Part shown: positions 28,348-36,455 of the stretch, in pieces
How positions within the stretch are numbered: the first letter of the stretch is position 1
How the letters are laid out: the number at the start of each line of letters is the position of its first letter
DNA from: Sphingomonadales bacterium
GTDB lineage: Bacteria; Pseudomonadota; Alphaproteobacteria; Sphingomonadales; Sphingomonadaceae
Assembly (NCBI GenBank): GCA_027488785.1
Contig: JAIYAY010000026.1
Span: forward strand, 1 to 64,000
Reading direction: 5' to 3'
DNA: 64,000 nucleotides
Notes under the pieces: model-generated
The model's input: the letters and a program-made list of their open reading frames with translations, nothing else
Told to the model about the DNA's origin: nothing
Database searches by the model: none
Made by a program: the position numbers and the translations under genes

Positions 28348-29154
28348 ATGGCAAAAGGCGAATTTCACAAGATGCACGGGCTAGGCAATGACTTTGTCAT
28401 TATCGATGCACGCGCATGTCCGATGGAAATGTCTCCTGCCAGAGCGCGGGCGATTGCCGACCGTAAGAATGGCATTGGCTGCGACCAGCTCATCCTTTTG
28501 GTTGAGTCTAAAGTCGCCGATGTCACCATGCGCATATATAACGCGGACGGTAGCGAAGTGGAGGCATGCGGCAACGCCTCGCGCTGCGTGGTGGCCTTGC
28601 TGAAACAAGATCTAAAAATCGAAACAAAGGGCGGGATTATCTCTGGGCAACTGTCCGGCAACGACGTTACCGTTTCCATGGGTGAAGCTAAGTTCGAGTG
28701 GCAAGACATTCCGCTCGCATTTGCCATGGACAGTGGCGCCCTACCCTTAGCGTGGGAAGAACTGCAAAAGCCCATGGCGGTCAATATGGGCAACCCGCAC
28801 GCCGTGTTCTTTGTAGACGACGCCGATACCGTGGATCTTGCCCGGCTTGGGCCCATTATTGAAAATGACGCCGCCTTTCCAGAACGCGTGAATGTTAATG
28901 TTGCGTCCGTCGACGGCAATGAAGTCCATCTGAGAGTATGGGAACGTGGCGCTGGCCTGACAGGCGCTTGTGGCACGGGGGCCTGTGCCACCGCTGTTGC
29001 CGCTATAAGGCAAGGCAAGGTCCAATCCCCTGTTGTTGTGCACCAAACGGGTGGCAGATTGACCATCACATGGACACCAGGGCAGCCCGTGATTATGGCG
29101 GGAAGCTCGACTTATGTCTTTACCGGCCAAGCCGATTGGGACGATTTCGGATGA
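28348..29154 (+). CDS. dapF: Diaminopimelate epimerase
   Basis: DapF converts LL- to meso-diaminopimelate for lysine and peptidoglycan by a two-base mechanism. The 268-aa enzyme has both catalytic cysteines: Cys74 in ACGNASRC and Cys208 in GACGTGAC. The N-terminal FHKMHGLGNDFVIID is diagnostic. The start ATG lacks a strong Shine-Dalgarno. The stop overlaps the mtaB ATG as ATGA. Confidence 0.97.
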   Translation: MAKGEFHKMHGLGNDFVIIDARACPMEMSPARARAIADRKNGIGCDQLILLVESKVADVTMRIYNADGSEVEACGNASRCVVALLKQDLKIETKGGIISGQLSGNDVTVSMGEAKFEWQDIPLAFAMDSGALPLAWEELQKPMAVNMGNPHAVFFVDDADTVDLARLGPIIENDAAFPERVNVNVASVDGNEVHLRVWERGAGLTGACGTGACATAVAAIRQGKVQSPVVVHQTGGRLTITWTPGQPVIMAGSSTYVFTGQADWDDFG

Positions 29155-30416
29155 ACGCCCCGCTACAAAAACCTGAAGTCATCAGTATGGGTTGCCGCCT
29201 GAACCTTGCCGAGAGCAATGCCTTGGCCGAGCAACTTGCTGGGCATGACGACGTTGTCATCATTAACAGTTGCGCCGTTACCAATGAATCTGTCCGCCAA
29301 ACACGCCAGGCCATTCGGCAAGCGCACAAGCGTCGTCCCGATGCACGGGTGTGGGTAACGGGTTGCGCGGCGCAAGTTGAACCTGAAACCTTTCAGAATA
29401 TGCCCGAAGTCGCTGGCGTATTCGGTAATCATGAAAAACAAAATGCAGCTTTGCTGCGTGAGATCATCGAACGCCCTGACCGACCAGTTGTCGTTTCGGA
29501 CATCATGACCATCGCGCAAACCGCGCCGCATTTGGTCACGGCTTATTCTGGCAAAACCCGCGCCTTTGTTGAGGTGCAGAATGGCTGTGACCATCGCTGC
29601 ACATTTTGCATCATCCCTTATGGTCGGGGAAATAGCCGATCGGTTCCAGCCGGTAGTGTCATAGAGCATATACAAAAGCTGGTGGACAGTGGTTTTCAAG
29701 AGGTCGTGCTGACCGGTGTAGATGTCACCAGCTATGGCCATGACCTGCCCGGACAGCCCAATTTGGGTTCATTGGTTGAGCGCATCTTGAAACTTGTACC
29801 GGACCTTCGGCGCCTGCGTCTTTCATCTATAGACGGCGTGGAAATTGACGCGCGGCTGTTTGAACTGCTGACCGGCGAAGCCCGCGTCATGCCACATGTC
29901 CATCTGTCATTGCAGGCTGGCGACAACATGATCCTGAAGCGCATGAAACGGCGCCACAGCCGTGAACTGGCGATTGACCTTGTTGCACGACTGCAAGCAA
30001 AAAGGTCGGACATCACCATTGGCGCTGACATCATCGCCGGTTTCCCGACCGAGGATGATACAATGTTTGCCAACAGTGTCGACCTCGTGCGCCAATGCAA
30101 CATCGTCCATGGGCATATTTTTCCCTACTCACCCAAAAAGGGCACGCCAGCTGCGCGCATGCCGCAATTGCCGCCGCAGACAATTAAGGCCCGCGCCAAG
30201 ATATTGCGCGATGCTGTTGCCGCCGAAAAAGCCGTTTGGGCGAAAGCGCTTATTGGCACCACGCAAGATGTTGCCGTCGAAAGCGGCGGATTGGCTGGTC
30301 ATGCGGAAAATTTCGCGTATCTGAAACTTGATAAAAGAGTGCCGGAAGGCCGTATCGTATCGGCTCGCATTACCCATCTTCAAGACGAAGTTTTACAGGC
30401 AGAGGTTATCGAATGA
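29151..30416 (+). CDS. mtaB: tRNA t6A37 methylthiotransferase MtaB
   Basis: MtaB converts t6A to ms2t6A at A37 using two 4Fe-4S clusters. The 421-aa protein has the N-terminal cluster cysteines Cys15, Cys41 and Cys72 and the radical-SAM motif Cys146-x3-Cys150-x2-Cys153 (CDHRCTFC), plus a TRAM-like C-terminus. The true start is the ATG at 29151 overlapping dapF; the frame is open upstream but unrelated. It overlaps ftsY by 4 nt. Its tRNA substrate base is prepared with TsaE, encoded elsewhere in the window. Confidence 0.95.
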   Translation: MNAPLQKPEVISMGCRLNLAESNALAEQLAGHDDVVIINSCAVTNESVRQTRQAIRQAHKRRPDARVWVTGCAAQVEPETFQNMPEVAGVFGNHEKQNAALLREIIERPDRPVVVSDIMTIAQTAPHLVTAYSGKTRAFVEVQNGCDHRCTFCIIPYGRGNSRSVPAGSVIEHIQKLVDSGFQEVVLTGVDVTSYGHDLPGQPNLGSLVERILKLVPDLRRLRLSSIDGVEIDARLFELLTGEARVMPHVHLSLQAGDNMILKRMKRRHSRELAIDLVARLQAKRSDITIGADIIAGFPTEDDTMFANSVDLVRQCNIVHGHIFPYSPKKGTPAARMPQLPPQTIKARAKILRDAVAAEKAVWAKALIGTTQDVAVESGGLAGHAENFAYLKLDKRVPEGRIVSARITHLQDEVLQAEVIE

Positions 30417-31342
30417 GCGAAAATGCTGGGTGGACGAACCGCTTGTTCGGCGGCCTCAAAAAAACATCAGGTAAGCTGACCGAGAATATTGCCGGACTTG
30501 TCACCAAGGCGAAGCTTGACGCAAGCGATCTCGACGAGATTGAGGATGCGTTGATTGCCTCCGACCTCGGCCCGGCCATGGCATCGCAAATTCGCGATAA
30601 GATTGCCCTGGGCCGCTTTGACAAGGGTATTGATGCCAATGGCATAAGGCAGATCGTCGAGGATGAAATTGCCTCGGTCCTTGCGCCGGTCGCTTCCCCG
30701 TTGGAAATTGATGCTTTCCCGCGCCCTCAAGTTATTTTGGTCATTGGCGTCAATGGATCAGGAAAAACCACGACAATCGCAAAGCTCGCCAATCTGTTCC
30801 TTGAACAAGATTATGGCGTCATGCTGGCTGCTGGCGATACGTTCCGCGCTGCCGCCATTGGCCAATTGAAAATTTGGGCCGAGCGCATTGGCGTGCCGAT
30901 AGTCACAGGCCCCGAAGGCGGCGATGCCGCAGGCGTGGTGTTTGACGCTGTCAAAAAGGCAACGGCCGAAGGGATCGATGTCCTGATCGTCGATACCGCA
31001 GGCCGGTTACAAAATAAACGCGAGTTGATGGATGAACTTGCCAAAATTCGCCGTGTGTTGGGCCGCCTGAACCCGGCTGCACCGCATAATGTTGTGCTCG
31101 TGCTGGACGCCACAACGGGTCAAAATGCGTTGTCACAGATTGAAACCTTTAAGGAGGTCGCTGACGTAACCGGACTTGTGATGACAAAATTGGACGGCAG
31201 CGCCCGCGGCGGCATATTGGTCGCGGCAGCCAAGCAGTTCGGCCTGCCCATCCACGCCATTGGTGTCGGCGAGGCTATCGATGATTTGCGACCATTCAAC
31301 CCGCAAGATGTTGCCCGCGCGATCAGCGGTGGTTCGTTGTGA
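30413..31342 (+). CDS. ftsY: Signal recognition particle receptor FtsY
   Basis: FtsY is the membrane-docking SRP GTPase. The 309-aa protein has an N domain (1-95) and G domain with GVNGSGKTTTIAKL (112-125), DTFRAAAIGQL, DTAGRLQNK and TKLDGSARGG. The long acidic A domain of E. coli FtsY is absent, leaving only a short amphipathic N-terminus (WTNRLFGGLKKTSGKL) that probably contacts lipid. Both ends overlap neighbours by 4 nt. Confidence 0.96.
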   Translation: MSENAGWTNRLFGGLKKTSGKLTENIAGLVTKAKLDASDLDEIEDALIASDLGPAMASQIRDKIALGRFDKGIDANGIRQIVEDEIASVLAPVASPLEIDAFPRPQVILVIGVNGSGKTTTIAKLANLFLEQDYGVMLAAGDTFRAAAIGQLKIWAERIGVPIVTGPEGGDAAGVVFDAVKKATAEGIDVLIVDTAGRLQNKRELMDELAKIRRVLGRLNPAAPHNVVLVLDATTGQNALSQIETFKEVADVTGLVMTKLDGSARGGILVAAAKQFGLPIHAIGVGEAIDDLRPFNPQDVARAISGGSL

Positions 31343-31968
31343 GCGAAGGCGCTCCAACCCAAAAGCCATCAGGTACGCTGAACTTTGTCCTCGATTTCGG
31401 GCCATTGTTGTTATTCTTTGTCACGTCAAAATTGGGCAGTTCTGATGCCGACCCAAAACAAGGTGCAATTGTCGGCACTGCGGCATTTATGGTGGCGATC
31501 ATCGTCGCGGTAATCGTGTCCAAGTTCAAACTGGGCAAGATTTCACCCATGCTAAAGCTGACGGCGGCGTTGGGGGTTTTCTTTGGCGCGCTGACCATAT
31601 GGTTTCATGATGAACGTTTTATCCAGATTAAGCCGACGATCATTTACGCCTTTTTCGCCGCCCTGTTATTGGGTGGCTGGTTGCGCGGGAAAGCCATGCT
31701 CAAATATGTGCTTGAGGCCGCCTATCAGGGTCTGAGCGAAGCCGGCTGGTTGAAGCTGTCATTACACTGGGGCCTATTCTTTTTGGTGCTCGCGGGATTG
31801 AACGAGATTTTCCGTCGACCCGAATGGTTTTCGTTCGACACATGGCTTTCGATCAAAGTGTGGGGCGTCACCGCGCTCACTTTCCTGTTCGCCTTCATTA
31901 ATATCCCCATGCTCATGCGCCACGGCCTGAAGCTGCGTGACGATGCCGAGCTTCCGCCGCAAGGATAA
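31339..31968 (+). CDS. yciB: YciB/IspZ septation-associated inner membrane protein
   Basis: The 209-aa protein has about six membrane segments and the family sequence LNFVLDFGPLLLFFVTSK near the start, plus the motif LNEIFRRP. YciB (IspZ) has been linked to septation and envelope synthesis. It starts with a GTG whose bases overlap the ftsY stop (GTGA), completing dapF-mtaB-ftsY-yciB. Confidence 0.93.
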   Translation: MSEGAPTQKPSGTLNFVLDFGPLLLFFVTSKLGSSDADPKQGAIVGTAAFMVAIIVAVIVSKFKLGKISPMLKLTAALGVFFGALTIWFHDERFIQIKPTIIYAFFAALLLGGWLRGKAMLKYVLEAAYQGLSEAGWLKLSLHWGLFFLVLAGLNEIFRRPEWFSFDTWLSIKVWGVTALTFLFAFINIPMLMRHGLKLRDDAELPPQG

Positions 31969-32110
31969 GCGACGTTATGGGTCAGCGCGAGACGCGCCAG
32001 AGCAATGACCTGTTGCTGCAGACGCAGAAATTATGTGACAAGCTGCCATCACCCCGATAGTCTTCACGTCATCAGGGGCAATATCACCTGAATGCCTACA
32101 GGAGGAAAAA

Positions 32111-32674
32111 ATGGCGAAGTTTTTTGGAAATCTACATTTGGTGCTGGTCGCGGGGCTAGTGCTGACATTAGCACTGATGTTCACTCTGCACGGCGACGGA
32201 GTCACGGCGCAAGCAATCACACGCTGGCTGCACACATTTTTCGGGATCGTCTGGATCGGGTTGTTATATTATTTCAATTTCGTACAAATCCCCACCATGC
32301 CAAAGGTGCCTGCTGAACTAAAGCCAGGCATTTCTAAGCATATCGCGCCATCGGCGTTGTTCTTCTTTCGCTGGGGCGCGGCGCTGACCGTATTGCTCGG
32401 CCTCATCATTGCGGTTCAAGCCGGCTACGCGCATCAAGCATTTACTCTGCAAGATCCTTACAAGCTTATTGGTGTAGGCATGTGGCTTGCGGTCATCATG
32501 GCCTTCAATGTTTGGTTCATCATCTGGCCAAACCAAAAGAAAGCGCTTGGCATTGTAGAAGCGGATGACGCGACAAAGGCGAAGGCAGCCACGACAGCGA
32601 TGATGACATCGCGCCTGAACACATTGTTGTCGATCCCGATGCTGTACACGATGGTCAGCTTTAACGGCGGCTAA
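32111..32674 (+). CDS. PuuD/urate-oxidase-N-like membrane protein
   Basis: The 187-aa protein has five hydrophobic segments and resembles the membrane half (Urate_ox_N) of the cytochrome-linked urate hydroxylase PuuD, including WLHTFFGIVWIGLLYYFNFVQ-type residues (at 37-57) and LNTLLSIPMLYTM. The C-terminal cytochrome c domain with CxxCH is absent. Related stand-alone proteins are common in alphaproteobacteria and have no proven urate activity. A very strong AGGAGG precedes the ATG, and a strong terminator follows. Confidence 0.8.
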   Translation: MAKFFGNLHLVLVAGLVLTLALMFTLHGDGVTAQAITRWLHTFFGIVWIGLLYYFNFVQIPTMPKVPAELKPGISKHIAPSALFFFRWGAALTVLLGLIIAVQAGYAHQAFTLQDPYKLIGVGMWLAVIMAFNVWFIIWPNQKKALGIVEADDATKAKAATTAMMTSRLNTLLSIPMLYTMVSFNGG

Positions 32675-32695
32675 ACCCGGCTATCTGGATTGCAA

Positions 32696-32726
32696 AGAAG
32701 GGGCGGCACATGCCGCCCCTTTTTTT
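32696..32726 (+). terminator. Rho-independent terminator between the PuuD-like gene and pspF
   Basis: The stem GGGGCGGC / GCCGCCCC has an ACAT loop and seven T. It overlaps the last bases of convergent pspF. Confidence 0.93.
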
Positions 32727-33765
32727 ATCCTAAAAGATCGTGTTTTTTCAACGTGTGGCGCAATTGGTCATAGCTGAGATTGAGCGCCTTAGCCGTCTGC
32801 CTTTGGTTATAACGACACTTTGCTAGAGCTTGCTCCAAGACAGATTTTTCAAACTTCTCCGTTGCCTCGCGGAAATCCGTTACATCCATCGATGGAATGA
32901 TGTCCGTTGCGTAACGCGGCTCAGGGGAAGTATTATGTTGATTGTCGGCTTGCACCTGCGCAGGCGCAGACGCCGCTAACCCGCCGCGCCACGGGCTGTC
33001 AAACGGGTCAAATTGAATATAATCGACTGGCTGTGTCGGATCTGCCCAGCGATATACAGCGCGCTCCACAACATTGCGCAGCTCGCGGACATTGCCCGGC
33101 CAGATATGATTTTCCAAAGCGCGGGTTGCAACTTCGCCAAATCCGGGCCAGCCCTCCCAACCCAATTCCGCCGCCATCTTGCGTCCATAATATTCGGACA
33201 GCACCTCAATATCACCTTCGCGCACACGCAGCGGCGGCAAAGTGATGACCTCAAAGCACAAACGGTCCAGCAAATCGGCTCTGAACCGCCCCTTGTCGAC
33301 CATATTGGGCAGATGCTCATTGGTGGCAGCTACGATGCGCACGTCAACGCGCATGGGCCGCGATGAACCGATCCGCGTAACCTCGCCATATTCGACTACA
33401 CGCAAAAGTCGTTCCTGCGCCCCCATGCTCAAGGTGCCAAGTTCATCGAGAAACAATGTCCCACCGTCAGCCTCTTCGAAGCGCCCCTCGCGTGCCCGCG
33501 TCGCACCGGTAAACGCCCCTGCCTCATGCCCGAACAATTCCGCCTCAATCAGCGTCTCTGGCAAAGCCGCGCAGTTTATGGTCACTAAAGGCCCATCCCA
33601 ACGCGCACTTAAGCGGTGAAGGCGCTCGGCAATCAACTCCTTGCCGGTTCCGCGTTCGCCTACGACCAATACAGGGCGGTTGAGCGGCGCAGCGCGGCTT
33701 GCACGCTCTACAGCGTCCAAAAATGCCGTTGATTGGCCAATGAACTGAACATTGTCTCGATCCAT
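32725..33765 (-). CDS. pspF: PspF, sigma-54 activator of the phage-shock operon
   Basis: PspF is an AAA+ enhancer-binding protein without a receiver domain. PspA holds it inactive until membrane stress. The 346-aa protein has Walker A GERGTGKE (36-43), the sigma-54-contacting GAFTGA loop (83-88), the GGTLFLDELG Walker B and a C-terminal Fis-type helix-turn-helix (NQRQTAKALNLSYDQLRHTL). The ATG at 33765 is preferred to an upstream in-frame TTG, since it gives the family N-terminus. It is divergent from the psp operon, so the shared intergenic region should carry its enhancer sites. Confidence 0.95.
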   Translation of the reverse strand: MDRDNVQFIGQSTAFLDAVERASRAAPLNRPVLVVGERGTGKELIAERLHRLSARWDGPLVTINCAALPETLIEAELFGHEAGAFTGATRAREGRFEEADGGTLFLDELGTLSMGAQERLLRVVEYGEVTRIGSSRPMRVDVRIVAATNEHLPNMVDKGRFRADLLDRLCFEVITLPPLRVREGDIEVLSEYYGRKMAAELGWEGWPGFGEVATRALENHIWPGNVRELRNVVERAVYRWADPTQPVDYIQFDPFDSPWRGGLAASAPAQVQADNQHNTSPEPRYATDIIPSMDVTDFREATEKFEKSVLEQALAKCRYNQRQTAKALNLSYDQLRHTLKKHDLLG

Positions 33766-33865
33766 TTTCAAATATTGGCATATTTCACCATAGAGTGGCA
33801 ATAATTACTAGCGCCTTATCTATGTAAATTTTGAGAAACGCCGGAAATGCGACAAAAACGCAAAT

Positions 33866-33880
33866 TGGCACGGTCCCTGC
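33866..33880 (+). promoter_or_regulatory. Sigma-54 (-24/-12) promoter of the psp operon
   Basis: TGGCACGGTCCCTGC matches the TGGCAC-N5-TTGC consensus with the invariant GG and GC at exact spacing; only the first T of TTGC differs. It lies about 52 nt upstream of the first psp gene and opposite pspF, which encodes the cognate activator. The AT-rich 33770-33865 segment is the likely site of PspF binding. Confidence 0.92.
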
Positions 33881-33931
33881 AATGTATCTTACAAGTCAGC
33901 AAACGCTGCCAAACAACATTGGGAATATAAA

Positions 33932-34120
33932 ATGCGCCAGGATATCGAAACTAGTAATTATCTAAACGGACAAGACAGCCGTCTTTGGCTGGCGGTCGCT
34001 GTGTCCTTCATGATGATTTTTACGAGCTATGCCGTATCGGTTCTAAACCACCGCAACGCAGGCGAGATTAGCGCACACACCCAACCGAATAGGTCGATCG
34101 TTGTCAGCTATCTTGCCTGA
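33932..34120 (+). CDS. Small membrane protein at the head of the psp operon
   Basis: This is a 62-aa product with one membrane segment at about residues 18-38 (LWLAVAVSFMMIFTSYAVSVL), a polar N-terminus and a short basic/polar C-terminus. It is the first open frame after the sigma-54 promoter and precedes pspA by 109 nt. GGGAA lies upstream of the ATG. I know no family for it. Its position suggests a new psp regulon member or a leader whose translation affects pspA. Confidence 0.6.
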   Translation: MRQDIETSNYLNGQDSRLWLAVAVSFMMIFTSYAVSVLNHRNAGEISAHTQPNRSIVVSYLA

Positions 34121-34229
34121 CTTCGGTAACCTGCGACCGGAGTGCCCCAGCTCCCCCTCCACCTCCCAAAGGCACCCGGTCGCCACTTTTTTGAATGAAT
34201 TTACCAATACACATTATCGGAGTTACCCC

Positions 34230-34913
34230 ATGGGCATATTTTCACGAACCCGCGATATCATCGCTGCCAATGTGACCGACCTGCTCGACAAGTCGCAGGA
34301 CCCAGCCAAAATGATCCGCATGATCATATTGGAAATGGAAGAAACGCTGGTTGAGGTTCGGGCCTCTGCCGCGCGCACGATTGCCGACCAGAAAGAGCTG
34401 CGCCGCCATATCGACAAGTTGAATACACTTGAAACCGACTGGACCGACAAAGCGCATCTGGCGCTTTCAAAGGACCGTGAAGACCTAGCGAAAGCGGCCT
34501 TATTGGAAAAGCGCAAGGCGACCGACATGAAAGAGCAATTGACCGCGGAGGTTGACGTTCTGAACGATGCGCTCAAAGCGTCCGAGCAGGATATTCACAA
34601 GCTGCAGAAGAAGCTCGCCGACGCGCGCAGCCGCCAAAATGCGCTGATGACTCGCTTGGAAAGCGCCGAAAATCAAGTCAAGCTGCGCACCATGTATAAT
34701 GGCGACAAGGTCCGCGAGGCATTTTCACGCTTTGATGTCCTCGAACGCCGCGTCGATGAGGCGCAAGGATATGCCGACGCCCTGTCTATCGGGTCCGAAG
34801 CGCCGCGCACTTTGGGCGACGAAATCGCAGCGCTTGAGAGCTTCGATGTCGTCGACGCCGAATTGGAAGAAATGAAAAAGGCCATGCAGGCCGACCTGAA
34901 GAAGGAGGGTTAA
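34230..34913 (+). CDS. pspA: Phage shock protein A
   Basis: PspA is a coiled-coil IM30/ESCRT-III-like protein that binds stressed inner membrane as oligomers and otherwise inhibits PspF. The 227-aa product has the amphipathic N-terminal helix (MGIFSRTRDIIAANVTDLL), the DPAKMIRMIILEMEETL segment and the long helical hairpin, ending in a helix with EIAALESFD. The ATG at 34230, behind CGGAG, is the true start; the longer frame adds unrelated residues. Confidence 0.96.
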   Translation: MGIFSRTRDIIAANVTDLLDKSQDPAKMIRMIILEMEETLVEVRASAARTIADQKELRRHIDKLNTLETDWTDKAHLALSKDREDLAKAALLEKRKATDMKEQLTAEVDVLNDALKASEQDIHKLQKKLADARSRQNALMTRLESAENQVKLRTMYNGDKVREAFSRFDVLERRVDEAQGYADALSIGSEAPRTLGDEIAALESFDVVDAELEEMKKAMQADLKKEG

Positions 34914-34916
34914 ACC

Positions 34917-35204
34917 ATGGAAGAGGTTCTTGTCCCCGTCATGGTCGTGGGAATGCTGTTCGTCGCCCTCCCATGGCTTGTACTCCATTATGTGACGCGC
35001 TGGAAAACGGCGGCGACGCTAACCAATGATGATGAGCGGATGCTTGGCGATATGCATGAACTAGCCCGCCGGTTGGAAGATCGCCTCGACACCGTTGAAC
35101 GCTTGGTCGCGCAGGAAAATCCCAATTGGCAACCGCGCCGCATCGAACTTGATTCACCCGATTTTAACCCAGAAAATGTACGTAGGCCGGAAAGGAACCG
35201 CTGA
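34917..35204 (+). CDS. pspB: Phage shock protein B
   Basis: PspB is a small inner-membrane protein that works with PspC to relieve PspA inhibition of PspF. The 95-aa product has one membrane helix (residues 5-26), then the diagnostic HYVTRWKTAATLT and a coiled coil MHELARRLEDRLDTVERLV, then NPNWQPR. A short C-terminal extension follows. A strong GGAGGG precedes the ATG. The heptad LEDRLDTVERLV recurs in the four accessory proteins downstream. Confidence 0.95.
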   Translation: MEEVLVPVMVVGMLFVALPWLVLHYVTRWKTAATLTNDDERMLGDMHELARRLEDRLDTVERLVAQENPNWQPRRIELDSPDFNPENVRRPERNR

Positions 35205-35205
35205 T

Positions 35206-35589
35206 ATGTCAGGGAAACACACCAAATTCTATCTCGATAAGCAAAATGCCAAATGGAAAGGCGTCTGCGCCGGGATTGCCGACTACACCGGCGTTGACGT
35301 TCTGTGGGTTCGCTTAGGCACCGTCATGCTCACGCTGATGGGTGGCTTTCCTTGGACGCTGATCGCCTATGTCATCACGGCGTGGATGGCCAATAAGAAA
35401 CCAGTGCATCTATACACCGATGACCGCGAAGAGCAGAAATTCTGGCAAGGCGTGCGCCAATCGCCGGCTCGCACCACCCGCGACATTCGTTCACGCTTTC
35501 GGGAAATCGACCATCGCTTGGCCGAAATGGAAACTTATTATGTCAGCAACAATAAGCAGCTAGCAGAGGAAATCGAAAGCCTGCGGTAA
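35206..35589 (+). CDS. pspC: Phage shock protein C with C-terminal coiled coil
   Basis: The 127-aa product has the PspC domain (residues 1-65: KGVCAGIADYTGVDVLWVR, then the membrane segment GGFPWTLIAYVITAWM), which senses secretin or membrane stress with PspB. Residues 80-127 form a charged coiled coil ending in EEIESLR, a tail that three downstream small proteins share. The ATG at 35206 has AAAGGAA upstream. It lies 1 nt after the pspB stop. Confidence 0.94.
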   Translation: MSGKHTKFYLDKQNAKWKGVCAGIADYTGVDVLWVRLGTVMLTLMGGFPWTLIAYVITAWMANKKPVHLYTDDREEQKFWQGVRQSPARTTRDIRSRFREIDHRLAEMETYYVSNNKQLAEEIESLR

Positions 35590-35615
35590 CCAAAGGCTTA
35601 GGAAGGGAACAGGAT

Positions 35616-35771
35616 ATGCTCACGCTCTTCATTCTTGGCCTGATTGGTTGGTTTACCTACCGCCATTTCGCAAAGAAAAAGCGTAAGGCCGATCGCCGCA
35701 ATTGGCGCGTTGATTATCGCGATGCGTCAATCCGCCCAATAACCCGCCGCCTGCCTTGGAAGGATCTATAA
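35616..35771 (+). CDS. 51-aa membrane protein in the psp operon
   Basis: This short frame (52 codons with stop) has a hydrophobic N-terminus (MLTLFILGLIGWFTYRHFAK) and a very basic C-terminal half with many Arg and Lys, including RRLPWKDL. A good AGGAAGG precedes the ATG by a correct distance. Its TAA overlaps the next ATG as TAATG, which indicates translational coupling and supports real expression. It has the topology of an N-out anchor with a positively charged cytosolic tail. No family is recognised. Confidence 0.72.
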   Translation: MLTLFILGLIGWFTYRHFAKKKRKADRRNWRVDYRDASIRPITRRLPWKDL

Positions 35772-36070
35772 TGAATCTTGGTGGACCAAATTTCGTCATT
35801 GCCATTGTTGCGCTGTTGACGGTCGGTTGGCTGGTCAACAATTGGATCCGCGCCAAACATGGCTATCCGTTGGAAGATGAATGGGGCGGCAAGACCGCGC
35901 TGACCGATGGCGACTACCCCGAAGCCGAACGCAAAATCATGCTGTTAAGCAATGAGAATGAAACGCTGAATGGCAAAATCGGGCATTTGGAAGAACGCGT
36001 CGCGGTACTGGAGCGCATCGTGACCGACAAGGCTGGACGTTTGTCTGAAGAAATCGAACGACTTCGGTAA
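35771..36070 (+). CDS. PspB-like accessory protein 1 (TM plus coiled coil)
   Basis: The 99-aa protein has a membrane helix at about 8-26, then WIRAKHGYPLEDEW, a polar linker and a coiled coil (57-99) with LEERVAVLERIV and a C-terminal SEEIERLR. The heptad matches that of PspB, and the tail matches that of PspC. The start ATG is coupled by TAATG to the 51-aa gene; the frame reaches a TTG upstream that is not needed. It probably inserts in the inner membrane and oligomerises with other Psp proteins. Confidence 0.82.
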   Translation: MNLGGPNFVIAIVALLTVGWLVNNWIRAKHGYPLEDEWGGKTALTDGDYPEAERKIMLLSNENETLNGKIGHLEERVAVLERIVTDKAGRLSEEIERLR

Positions 36071-36085
36071 TTTAGGAGGCATGAT

Positions 36086-36412
36086 ATGGATCCCGACAAA
36101 CTCGCTATGTTAACCGCTCTTGGCCCCATGATCGGTATCGGCATCGTCGCTATTTCCGCAGGGTGGGTGCTGACAACATGGATGCGTATCAAGAACGGTT
36201 ACCCGCTTGATGGCACTTGGGGTCAGCCAGTATATCCCAAGAATGACCAGCAAGCCATTGAACGGGTCAAGCTTCTGAGCCAAGAAAACGCCCAGTTAAG
36301 AGCGGAGCTTGGGTCTGTTAAGGACCGGCTCGCCAATGTGGAAAAAATCATCGTCGATGACAGCCACAGGCTGAGATCAGAAATAGAGGCCCTTCGTGGG
36401 CCAAGCAATTAA
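36086..36412 (+). CDS. PspB-like accessory protein 2 (TM plus coiled coil)
   Basis: The 108-aa product has a membrane segment at about 13-32, then WMRIKNGYPLDGTW, closely matching accessory protein 1, and a coiled coil with VKDRLANVEKIIVDD and RSEIEALR near the end. The near-identical post-membrane motif shows that the two are paralogues. AGGAGG is well placed before the ATG. It follows the previous gene by 15 nt. Confidence 0.82.
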   Translation: MDPDKLAMLTALGPMIGIGIVAISAGWVLTTWMRIKNGYPLDGTWGQPVYPKNDQQAIERVKLLSQENAQLRAELGSVKDRLANVEKIIVDDSHRLRSEIEALRGPSN

Positions 36413-36455
36413 GCGTCTTTAAAAGCCGCGCACTTGGGAATTTGAGGAGGACTTT

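Noticed and set aside
32900-33619. Several plus-strand frames within pspF
   Set aside because: They are antisense shadows; the AAA+ motifs are all on the minus strand.
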